In this document: in pieces, positions 50,640 through 60,943 of the stretch
Numbering within the stretch: the first letter of the stretch is position 1
Layout: each line of letters starts with the position of its first letter
Assembly (NCBI GenBank): GCA_015680685.1
Contig: MNCI01021399.1
Location: 1,036,934-1,100,933 of the forward strand
Length of the DNA: 64,000 bases
Reading direction: 5' to 3'
From: Gnetum montanum
Lineage: Eukaryota; Streptophyta; Gnetopsida; Gnetales; Gnetaceae
Made by a program: the position numbers and the translations under genes
The notes under the pieces: generated by a model
Told to the model about the DNA's origin: nothing
Database searches by the model: none
What the model saw: only the letters and a program-made list of their open reading frames with translations

Positions 50640-50905
50640 GCATGATCGTAAAACTCAACGTAAGCGTAAACCTCAGCATAAGTGTAAACCACCAAACCCA
50701 GCATAAGCATAGAGGCTCGAACCCCAGCGTAAGCATAGAGACTCAAACCCCAGCATAAGCGTGAGCGTAGAGGATCAAACTTCGGCATAAGTGTGAGTTT
50801 AGAGGCACAAACTTCGGCGTAAGCATAAGCGTAGAGGCTCAAACGTCAGTGTACAGGGTTCAGCTTGGCATGCAGGTTCAAACCCCAGCATAGACCTGTT
50901 AATCT
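50640..50905 (+). repeat. Repeats in the 5' UTR of the antisense gene
   Basis: Seven or so units built on gcgtaagcgtagaggctcaaacc variants, 25-35 bp apart. The gcgta core is shared with the LTRs and leaders of E and G. Confidence 0.75.
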
Positions 50906-50909
50906 CAGC

Positions 50910-53900
50910 ATGCAGGACACTGAAATGGGCAAGGGCAAGGAGGTAGAAGGCCAGGGGAGGAAGGGGTCTGACCTGACTTTCACGGAGGAGAGCGAGGCCA
51001 TGTTGCAGTGTTTGCCCAAGCCAAGGGTTCCATCATGGCCTAGATCATCACACAGGTAGGCTATAATCCTATTTCTGTTAACTATTTTTCATCTGTATGT
51101 GTTATAGAGCATAGACAATGTCAGTAGCGTAGACAGTTTTGGTAGCATAAAGGCCTATATGCTGAGTGTAGGTCCGCAGCGTAGAGGGTCTCTACAACGT
51201 ACAGGGTCCACTGTGTAGAGGGTCTTTACAGCATATAGGGTCCGCAGCGTAGAGGGTTTCTACAAAGTACAGGGTAGATGATTTTAACAGGATATAGCAT
51301 GAACGATTTTATCAGCATATAGTGTAAATGGTTTTATTAGTACATAGTGTAAACGGTTTTATCAGTACATAGCGTAAATGGTTTTATCAGTATATGGCGT
51401 AAACGGTTTTATCAGTACATAGCATAAACGGTTTTATCAGTATATGGCGTAAATGATTTCCATGGAGTATAGTGTAGATGGTTTTCACAGCGTATACACT
51501 GATGATTTCATAGTGTCTACGCTGAGTGTGAATGGTTTTTTCTTTTCAGGTAGCATACATGCCGAGTGTTTTCGTAGCGTATACACTAAGCATAAACGTT
51601 TTTATTAATAGCGTATATGCTGAGCGTAAACAATTTCCTTAATAGCGTATACGCCAAGTTAGGCAGCGTATACACCAAGTGTAAACAATCTGTAATTTTT
51701 TGAAGTATTGACCTATGACATGGAATTTTGTTTTTTCCATCGCTAATTTATCATGGCATTCTGGTTACTTGCAGGGATCCTGAGCCTTTCCTCTTTGTAG
51801 TTGAGTTGGTTGGAGTGTTGGCATGGTTTGGACCCCTTGAGACCGATGAACCTACCCTTGATCTGACTATTGACAATAATGGGGTATGGTTTAGGGAAGG
51901 GGCCTATGAATTCCTTGCCTTCATCCTAGACAGATTTAAGGTGGTGGTCTGGTCACACCTGAGCGAACAAGTGGCACGGAGCGTGCTTGAAGCTATGTTG
52001 TCGGGAGCTTCAAAGGACATCATGTTCTTCATGGTAGACATTGATGAGGGACCGCTTGTGATTGAGGATGGTCCCTCTAGCAGGCCCAGATCTACTCGCC
52101 CATTATCGCGCGCATGGGACCTATTGCCACGAGGGCCTACCTATCTTGATAACACCTTGTTTCTGGCTGCACGTGCGCACACGTTATTTCAGAACCCTCC
52201 TGGCATAGTGTACCAGGTAGAGAGGTAAGATTGTTTAGTTTTTTGTTTCTATTTTTTTCTCGTTTAGTGCTTGCTTCTGTTTTGATGACCATTCTTTTGC
52301 AGGCCCCAAGTTAACCAAGATGGGACATGCGTTAATGATGATGGGCTTGCCCTAGCTCATACTAATCTAGAGACCTTTATGGCGGGTCCCACCCTTCGCA
52401 GAGCTATATTAGCTCAAACCAAGGATGATATTATCCATTTCCATAGACGATTTTCTAGAGCATTCGCACAGTGCACGGCTCGTGGATGGCTACATGGAGA
52501 TTGGTCGCATAATGGACCAGTTTTCCCACATGATGCTGACCTGGGTTCTAGCACCTCGAAGTCCACAACTGAAGGTAAGTGACAATATTTCCTAGATGCC
52601 TTAATGTATTTGTTCGACTACTAGTGGTCATACTGATGTGATGGTTTCAAATCGTCTTCATAGTTGATGTTCCTCCTGGCGGAGACCCTGTTACGATAGG
52701 ACAAATTGAGAGTACCCTTTCAATGAAGTTTAGGGAGATTAGCAAGGCACAGAAATGGTTGCGAACCAATGCCCCACCATCTATTGTCCATTTTTTGGAT
52801 GATGTTGGCCTTATGGAGTTATTTACAACCCCGAGCCTTGATGTGTCCATTGCTAAAATGATCGGGATTGTGGATTCATTTCACAAGTCCATCTCCTACT
52901 ACAACACCCATATTAAGGGTGTAAAAATAGTTTTCTATCTGTCAGTCGAATTCTTTTTAGACCTGTTTGGTGTACCAGAAGGTGGCATAAATGTAGTTTT
53001 GGACAAGGCTCAGAAAGAGCTTCATATGGTACATGAGCTAGAGGACTAGTTGGGCATTACCAAGGGCTCCAAGGGATTCTCTATACAGGGGAAGTCAAAG
53101 GTTGTGGAATTTGATGAACTATATTCCCTGTTTCGGGCATGGGTGTTTCCTAAATCCCTATCCCAGGTGAGGAGTCTTGGTATTGAAGCTGTGCGCATCA
53201 TGCGAACCATCTTAGAAACTAGGATGCGTTACAACTAGGCTCAATTTTTGTTGTCAGGCCTTCATAAGAAAATAGTGCGATTGCGCTCAAACGTTGAGAC
53301 GCAGTCCCATTTTACATTTGCATTCTTTGCTGGCTATCTTCGTCGCTTGGCTGAGTTTCTAGTGGTTCACGCAGATAATAAATATATCCTACAGGATCAT
53401 ACTCAGTTATCTCGTCCGTGGATCAACCATTTGTTCGAAACAGCTGAATCCCAAGATGCTCCTGAGGGGATTGATGAATCTGTATCCATCACGACAGGAG
53501 GATCATTTGGTACTTCAATCTACACACGTGACAGTGTGGGGTTGGAACCAGACGACGTGCCCTTCACTACAAAGAGAGCTGAACGAGTCATCAAGGAGAC
53601 CATTGGAAAAGCCAAGTCGAAGCTCCCAAATCATGAATGCTCAACAGAGGTGGCCTCAAATGTGGAAGAGCCAAGGGTGAAGCAGATACGATTCAAAATG
53701 CCCATTTGAGGTAAGTAATCTTGGCGCACTTATTGAATTGTCCTTTTCATATTATTCATAATTTTCATTTTGACCGCTTACATGCGACTAATGCTTTTAG
53801 ACTTGACTCAAGAAGTGAGGAGGCAGGAGTTAGAGACCATCATTGAGGAGGAGGAAGCTACAATGGACTTAATAACTGAGGAGGAAGATGTGGGCAAAGA

Positions 53901-55393
53901 TCAGGCTGAAGGGACGGAAAAGCTGGGAGAAGACACCATAGAAACAGAACTGGTCGATGATTAGGGTGGTGTTGATGAAATGTTCAGTAGCTTCCTTAAA
54001 GGAAAATTGGACCTAGGCAACCCCCCAAACCCAGAAGGGGTCAGAGAAGATGGTATGTTTCCTTTTGTTTTATTGTGTTGCTTTGTGAATCGTTGTCTTG
54101 TATGGTGTTTTACTTTTATGTTTTTATCCCTTCCAGACAAAGGTAGGATAATTCCTACGATGCAATTGGAAGTGCCCATGAAGGTGGTTCCCCTGAAATG
54201 CCTCTTGAGGCTAGTCCACCTCGTACTCGTAGACCATTTTCTTGGACAGAGATGCCAAGTAAAATGGATTTCGTGACTGGTATCGTTGACGAGGTGGTCA
54301 AACATATTTAGGAAGCCCACCCTAAGATAGGTACAAATGTTTCAAGTCTTTTTCATCTTTAGAGTTTCACACCCCTTTTTGTCGTTTTAATGCTTGTTCT
54401 TTTCATGTGCGTAGGAGCCAAGCTGAAGTGGGATCCATCTAAGACCATTAACATTGAAAGTTTGCCTACACTACCCCCAAAAGTTGAGTAGATACCAAGG
54501 CTGGTCTATGATGAAGTGGTGGAAGGTCTTGTACATAACTCCAAATCGCTTTGGACCTGTAGGCATTCCATCGAACAGTTATGGTTGCAAATCCAAGCAA
54601 AGGAAAAAGAAGTTTCCAAGCTATCAGTTGAATGCGATGATCTCAAGGCTCGCTATGAGTTTGCCTCAGCTAGACTAATAGGCGATCATTCTTGGAAAAC
54701 CTCTGAGATCACCTATACTAGATATTGGAACTTGCTCAATCACCACGCATCACTGACCTGGAAACTAGCCGAGCGCAAGGCCCAGGTAGACCTACTGAAC
54801 CTTAAGTGCCAGGATTGGAAGGCTTTTGCTTCCAAGGTACGTAAGTGGGGTCAAGATGAGAAGAACCACAAGCACCATTATAAGAAATCATTGAAGGAAG
54901 TATCCATAGAAAAGTGTCAGCTTGAAATGTTTGTGGAGGGTCTGGGTCTACACTCTGCGTTTGATACTTTTGCTCAAAATACAACTATCGAGATGGAATT
55001 GCCTACTAGGGTAATCATGACCACTTCTGGAGAGGTGTCTATGGGTGAATTCCCCTTGAAAAATCTTGCATGGTCAGCGGTTGACAAGGGGAAGGCCTTG
55101 GCAAACATCGATCTGGGTCTTGATGGGACTGATTAGGCGAGCATCTCAGAGGAGGAAATTCTTCGCCGACTGGAATTTGGTTCAGGAGGATCCCCTACGG
55201 TAAGCATTTTGTTGCCATGAAATTCATTCATTGAGTAATGTTTGGATTTTTTTTTTGTTCTTCTATTTTTTGTTTCTTTTGCATTTTATAGGGTCAAGAC
55301 AATGATGATGTTCAAGAAACTAGCCCCAGTGGAGTGGGGGCCCATGATGCCAGCGGGTCTAAAGGGGATGACCCTCCCGTCCTTGATGTTTAA
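50910..55393 (+). pseudogene. Antisense eight-exon gene in the protease-RT spacer of G: FCP1-like domain plus coiled coil
   Basis: Exons 50910-51055, 51775-52224, 52303-52574, 52664-53710, 53801-54052, 54137-54330, 54415-55199 and 55292-55393 (stop TAA) are joined by seven GT-AG introns of 719, 78, 89, 90, 84, 84 and 92 bp. Phases agree at every junction except one frameshift in exon 6. The product is about 1,080 residues. Exon 1 is a basic N-terminus. Residues ~76-215 are an FCP1/NIF-like HAD domain ('LTIDNNGVW', 'FKVVVWS', 'RPLSRAWDLLP', 'NTLF...NPPG'). Exon 4 is an unrecognised globular region with 'FFLDLFGVPEGG'. Exon 5 is acidic. Exon 7 is coiled coil ('QIQAKEKEVSKLSVECDDLK'). In-frame stops (TAG at 53047, 53236, 53962, 54309, 54489, 55134; TGA at 53707) kill this copy. 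The start could also be 50925. A homologous relic in H shows it belongs to the family. Confidence 0.85.
51100..51720 (+). repeat. Minisatellite filling intron 1 of the antisense gene
   Basis: First part (51170-51270): units of 'cagcgtagagggtctctaca' type. Middle (51290-51470): about seven 25-bp units of the 'gtaaacggttttatcagtac' type. End (51480-51690): gcgtatac(a/g)c palindromes. It accounts for nearly all of the unusually long first intron. Confidence 0.8.
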
Positions 55394-55471
55394 TTTTTTC
55401 TTTGAAATTATTCTAGATCTCATTTTTACGTGAGTCATAAATTGAAAATGGTGTGTTATTTTGAACAGATG

Positions 55472-55477
55472 AATAAA
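55472..55477 (+). terminator. Putative polyadenylation signal of the antisense gene
   Basis: AATAAA 79 bases after the stop codon, followed by a T-rich tract (55480-55550). Consistent with a plant 3' end. Cleavage is not demonstrable from sequence alone. Confidence 0.5.
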
Positions 55478-55754
55478 ATCAGTTAACTCTTGTAATTGTA
55501 CATCATTACATGTATATGTATATTTCTAGATATATTTTTTTTTGTTGTGGATTTTGAGTTTAAATGTAAACACGACATGGCAATGTAAAATGTTGTGGCT
55601 TATTTTTGTAGTTTAAATGTAGTGCATGAATGTAATTGTAAATAGGAATGTAATTATAAGCGAAGGACAATTGCGAAAATTGTTATTGACAACACGACAA
55701 TGCAGGCATAAACTCGAACAATGAACTGGAATTTGGGAGAAAAAAAAGTGTAGG

Positions 55755-56030
55755 TAGATGATCTAGTTTAAGGCCATTTCAGGCCATACACACTAGTTTA
55801 AGGCAATTTCGGGCCATACGCACTAGTTTAAGGCCATTTCAGGCCATACGCACTAGTTTAAGGCCATTTTAGGCCATGTGTAAGAAAGAGAAGTTTCAAG
55901 TGACAATGGTTGATTTCCTGGTAGACCGACCATTTCTAATCGTAGCTAGTTTTATGTCTTTGTGGACATGATAGTTTAACGTCATTTCGGACTTGGCGTA
56001 TAGTTTAATGTCGTTTTGAACTAAGTGTTG
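55755..56030 (-). repeat. Hairpin array between the antisense gene and protease
   Basis: Four GGCC-type units of 'agtttaaggccatttcaggc' (55765-55875). Three GTC/GGAC-type units follow (55945-56020), including agttttATGTC...GACAT with a perfect 5-bp stem. It lies between the convergent 3' ends of protease and the antisense gene. Confidence 0.8.
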
Positions 56031-56031
56031 T

Positions 56032-56988
56032 TTATTGGTTTAGTAATTTTTTGATTTTTCTCATTTTAACATTAGGAGTAGCGTTAATGGGTATGATTCT
56101 ATATTCAGCGTCTCCTTCGCTGATCACGTTGAATGATAATTCAGCCCAAGGGATGTCTGATGGAATCGTTCCCACGTTAGTACTTTCTAGCGCTTCTGTA
56201 TGTATTGTGGTTTCTGTGTCAGTTGTAGTTTCTAAGTGAGGCTTTGTATGTACGATTTTAGGCCCAGGTATTTCTATTTTGGGTAGATTTCCCTTTGTGT
56301 CTATGAGATTATCGCCTACCGGATGTTGTTCATTTATATCATATTGTTTAGGCTCTTCGAGCTTAACCTCCGAGCCTTGGTCTATGTCTGTATACGAGGA
56401 GATGGTAGGTGTAGCAGCCTCCCCATGTATAACGATTTCGCCACCTTCATAAGGTAGGTGAATTTCTTGGTGTATGGGGGAAGAGACTACTTTCAGTTGG
56501 GCTAACCAGGGCCTTCCCAATATTAGGTTGAACCCTGACATTTCATCGATTACCACAAAGTCAGCAGATGTGGGGAATTGATCCCCTGCGATAAAGTCTA
56601 AAGTTACAGTGCCTTTGACTATCATGCATGATCCGCTGAATGATTTCAAACACGTGGTGGCAATTGGTTTTATTAGCTCTGTAAGTCCCAATTGTTTGAC
56701 GATGGGATAGGGTACTACATTTGTGGCAACTCCATCATCTACATGGACCCTATGTATTTTGAATTGATTTATTCGAATTTTTATGAACATAGATGCTATT
56801 GTTACCTCTCCCGTTTTCTCATCCACCTTGATCTTGTCATTGTGGAAACTTAATGGTTTGGAAGTTGACCCTTGAGGTGAGTACATTACTACATGAATTG
56901 AAGGTTCATTTGGAGGCAAGTCTTCACTTACTGGGATAGATGTTAACATGCGCACTAGAGCTTCGTGATAGGTTTGAGATGTTAACAC
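56032..56988 (-). pseudogene. Element G aspartic protease
   Basis: Open for 318 residues. The active-site segment is VHVDDGVATN near 56745-56715 (D-D-G in place of the usual D-(S/T)-G), 'FNLILGRPWLAQL' is near 56535-56500, and a long acidic/Pro-rich C-terminal tail follows. It cleaves gag and pol in the element's life cycle (family knowledge). It ends at TAA 56032-56034, directly beside the hairpin array. The frame is separated from the gag linker by stops between 56989 and 57030. Confidence 0.8.
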
Positions 56989-57030
56989 TAGGTCATATAA
57001 GCTCAGTGAAGTGTTTTTTTGTTTGAGTGC

Positions 57031-57957
57031 CTACATGACTTGTGTTAGAGCTATTGCTAGATCTCTACTGTTGGGCACATGTTTGTCAGTAGTGACTTGG
57101 TCCATTGGGCCCAACATTTTTATTTTGTGCATAGTCGGTTTGTCATTTTTACCTTGAATCATTGATTTAGGCGTATCATGTTTTCTGGATGATTCACCCT
57201 CATAGCCTATGTTTGGTTTAACATTATGTGGTGTCATGGGTATTGAGTTTAGTGGGGTAGGTTTAGGAGGTCCTAAGGCTAGTCGTTGGCACTCCTTCTC
57301 TAAGTGTTCACGTATAAGCTTGTCTGCTAAGTGTTCTCGTGTGTGGCGTGGGGGTGCAGTTGGTTTTGGGACCTCAGGTTGCTTTGGAACTTGTACTACT
57401 TATGGAGTAGGGTAGGGTTGTGATTGGATGGTTGCATGCGGTTGAGTACCAGGCTGGCTGGGCACCTTGATGACATAGGGACTTGGTTTATTCTGTGTTT
57501 GTAGAGTGAAAGATTGGTGGTCATCGGGACATTTGGGTGTCCTAATGACGTATGGAGTTGGCCTAGCTGGAGGTTGTACCTCCGCAGTTGCAACCCTAAG
57601 TGGTACTTGGACTACATAGGGAGCAGGCCGAATAGGAGGTGTCTGTGTGTTTGTGGTAGCAGTAGCAATAGGTACACGTACCACGTATGATTTTTCACAT
57701 GTTGGTGTGATGGAATTTTCTACAGTGGGAGGTATTCGGATAACATAAGGTTTTTGTGGGGAATATGATGGTCGAGGCACAGGTGTTTGTACAGTGGAAG
57801 GGATGTGCACTACAAATGGTTTCTTAGGTACCTACTGCTCATGATCGGAGAGGATGGTGTTAATCCTAGGTGTTTCTGGTTCATTGTCGAAGTAGATGGT
57901 ATTAATTACATATGATGCTTCTTTAGTATTTAGAGGGTCTTTGTATACGTCCATGGC
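57031..57957 (-). pseudogene. Element G gag linker with P-x-V-I-x-V-P repeats
   Basis: The open piece 57810-57400 contains six P-(Y/F)-V-(I/V)-x-(I/V/T)-P motifs about 20-26 residues apart ('KPYVIRIPP', 'KSYVVRVP', 'APYVVQVP', 'TPYVIRTP', 'SPYVIKVP'). A basic stretch with PKSMIQGKNDKP follows at about 57150. The motif recurs in E and H, so it is a conserved feature of gag between knuckle and protease. Confidence 0.75.
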
Positions 57958-60181
57958 CTAGTTTTGTGGTTGGACTGGGTTGGCTTCATCAAAAGTGATT
58001 TGACCTCCGTCTATCATCCATTGGATGTCTTGTTTCAGAGTGAAACAATAATCAGTGCCATGCCCATTACGTTGATGATAATCGCAAAAACGATCCATTC
58101 TAAAGCCTTTTGGTATTGGGGGCTCGTCTGGTGTTGCTAGGCTTGGGTTTTGAACCAATTGATAGAACTGATCATGCCTTTGGATCGCTGTAGGGGACAA
58201 CTGTTTGTGTTTTATCAGTCCAGCTTTTAGGAGTTGGTCGAATAGTTGCGATGGCTTCATGGGTAGTGGTGTATATTAGGAGGGGTCCTTCCTCTCGAAG
58301 TTTCTCGTATGACCTGATGTTTGGTTTTGTGATGCGGATGATTCGGGTGACATCGTAGGAGCAGGTCTAGCATAATTAGTAGGGGCAACAGGTGGTTTGC
58401 CTTGTTGCCCCACATTTGCTTGTTGTGTTTCTGCTACTGCCACTATAGTTGTTTTAACTTTTCTTTATCTTTCTTACTATGTTGGTTCTTAAAGCCTGAA
58501 TATGCAGGATCATGGTTGCTTTGTGTTGCCTCCTCTATGTTCTTAATCTATACAAACGCTTGACTGAGGTTATGTGCATTGAGGTAATATAGTTTAGATG
58601 TGACAAAATCGTTGATAGCCCCTTTTAGGATGGTGAGGAGATATGTCTCTGCGATCGACTTGTGGAGTTCATTGAGAGAAGCAGTCCACCGTTGGATGAA
58701 TTTTTGGATAGGTTCAAGAGGTGACTGTTTGACCTGTATGAGGCTGTCCAGTGTTGCCTAAGGCTTCAAGTTGTACTTGAACCTGGTGACGAATTGGTGT
58801 AACAAATCTTCCAGAGAAGATATTGAGTTTCGTGGCAAGGCCTGATACCAATCAAGTGCTCTCCCAATGAGGTACATGGGGAACACTCGTAGAATGGCAT
58901 GTGGCCATGCCTGAAGTAGTGTGCATTCTAGCCTAAATGTTATGAGGTGAGCATTGGGGTCTATCTCCCTATTGTATTTAGTCAGCGTGGGTAAAGATAC
59001 ACCTTTGAATAATGTTAGAGGTGGAGCTGAAGAGCTGATGGGGTCATCATGATAGAAGTCCACTACCTTGAGCTCTCCATCGGTGGCTGTCTTGAGGTGC
59101 TTAAGCTCGTCAATTAGCTCCTGCATTAGCTTTTTAACGTTAGCCCAGTCTTGGGCATTAGGCAAGATAGTAGGTTGGGGATGTTGTACAGTATATGGGT
59201 TAGGTTGTTGGATAGTGGGCTGGATGGAAGAAAGTTGTGTAATTGGAGGCTGCGTTTGCGGAATATTTATGGTGGGTGGTACTAGGGGCAGCACATTGTA
59301 GGCAAGGGGCTATTGTTGTTGTGGTTGTCCTTGAGGGATGTTAGCTAGTAGAACTGTGTGAGGAGGTATGTTATAGTGAGGCAATTGATGCGGTTGAGCA
59401 CCAATCGCTGCCCATTGGCTAGTCACGCTTTGCATAGGTGCACTCTAAACTGGTTGAGTTATAGTAGTAAAAGGGGCTCCTTGGGTTTGGATCCGGGGGA
59501 TGTAATGAGCAGATGTAGAAACTGGTATCACATGCAGCATCCCAATCACTCGGGGTGGAAAGGTTGCTCCTACATTATTTTGAGGAGATTGTATTTGTGA
59601 GAATGGGGCTACTGTTGCAACAGGAGGAATAGTGAGGGGAAGTGTGTTGAGTTACAGATCAATTGCAAGAGGAATATGAACAAGTGTGGATGATTCTTGT
59701 TGAGGTATTTGTTCTTGAGTGAATTTAAATGGTTGAAGGGACGTAATTTCCCCTGTGGCTGGATGAACAAAGGGTTTGCATAGGTTTGTAGACTAAGAGT
59801 ATGATACGAATCTTCATGCTCAGATTGGGCTGCGAAGTCATCCTCCTCTTCCAATTGAGGATTTACTGCAGGCTGATCTAAAGACTAACTCCTTTGTAGG
59901 AGGAGTTGTGTGATGAGCTCTGAATAATGCTCTAGGAGCGGGATGATATCATATGGGAAAGGAATGAACTCATGTCCTCCCCTATGGAAGAGTTCGTATT
60001 GTCTCTTAACCTCCATTTCGATTTGGTCTACGGCTAAGCCAGCTTGCATCTTCATACATATGAAATTGTACTGCTCCTGAGTTATAATGTTAAATGATGG
60101 GTTCCTCCCTTGCAATTTGAGAGACCAACGAGGCCCCATAGTGGGTTGTACTACTGGTTGTTGAATGACCATGGTGCCCAC
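57958..60181 (-). pseudogene. Element G gag
   Basis: From ATG 60181: N-terminal domain (60181-59885) with 'EQYNFICMKMQAG', a Pro/Gln/Thr-rich linker (59854-59300), and a capsid (59294-58500) with 'DDPISSSAPPL', 'LIGRALDWYQALPRNS' and 'LLTILKGAINDFVTSKLYYL' across a stop at 58756-58758. The zinc knuckle follows (near 58085-58030) with CDYHQRNGHGTDYC. A handful of stops (59882, 59295 region, 58757, 58263-58280) break an otherwise continuous protein. Confidence 0.85.
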
Positions 60182-60919
60182 GATGTCTGTGACTGGCTTG
60201 GTTGTAGCGTTGGGATTTGTAGTGTTAATGATGAGCAGTTATGAATATGACATAGTGAGGGGATGTGACACTAGTATGCTTAGTATAGCATAAACCTGCG
60301 TTTGCTGGGTACAGTGCATAGACTGGGACTCAGCATATAAGCTTCAATGATCGGCGTATAGTGACAGCGTATAGGTATACGTTAAAACGTGTAGGCTGAG
60401 TGGCGTACAACGTAAACTAAGAAGCGTAGATAGAGTCTACAGCATAGAGCATAGACAGAGTCAGCGTACAGCATAGATAGAGTCTACAGCATAGAGTGTA
60501 TAGCGTAAACTCAGTAGCGTAGACAGAGTCTACAACATAGAGCGTAAACAGAGTCAGTGTACAATGTAGACGGAGTCTATAGCGTAGAGCGTACAGCGTA
60601 AACTCAACAGCGTAGAGTGTATAGCGTAAACTCAGCAACGTAGACAGAGTCTACAATGTAGAGCATAGACAGAGTCAGCATACAACATAGACAGAGTCTA
60701 TAGTGTAGAGCATAGAGCATAAACTCAGCGACGTAGATGCTGGGAAGTTTGCAGACAGAGTCAGCATATACCCAACAGCATAGACGCTGGGAATGCTGCA
60801 AACAGAGTCGGCGTATACTCAACAGCGTAGATGCTGGGAATTTTGCAGATAGAGTCGATGTATACTCAACAGCGTAGACACTGGAAGTTCTGAAGCACAG
60901 TAAGTTTTAAGCAGTTTTG
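60182..60919 (-). repeat. Element G leader with minisatellite
   Basis: Plus-strand units such as 'gcgtagacagagtctacagc' with atagagcgta tails recur about a dozen times at 60420-60730. 'cagcgtagacgctggga' palindromes with agagtcagcgtatac follow (60725-60890). No gene; it separates PBS and gag. Confidence 0.8.
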
Positions 60920-60939
60920 GGCCCTCCTTCTAGAGCCAA
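60920..60939 (-). promoter_or_regulatory. Primer binding site of element G
   Basis: Minus-strand TTGGCTCTAGAAGGAGGGCC, four bases inside the 5' LTR end and matching E (39511-39530). The cognate tRNA is not recognised. Confidence 0.65.
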
Positions 60940-60943
60940 TTTC

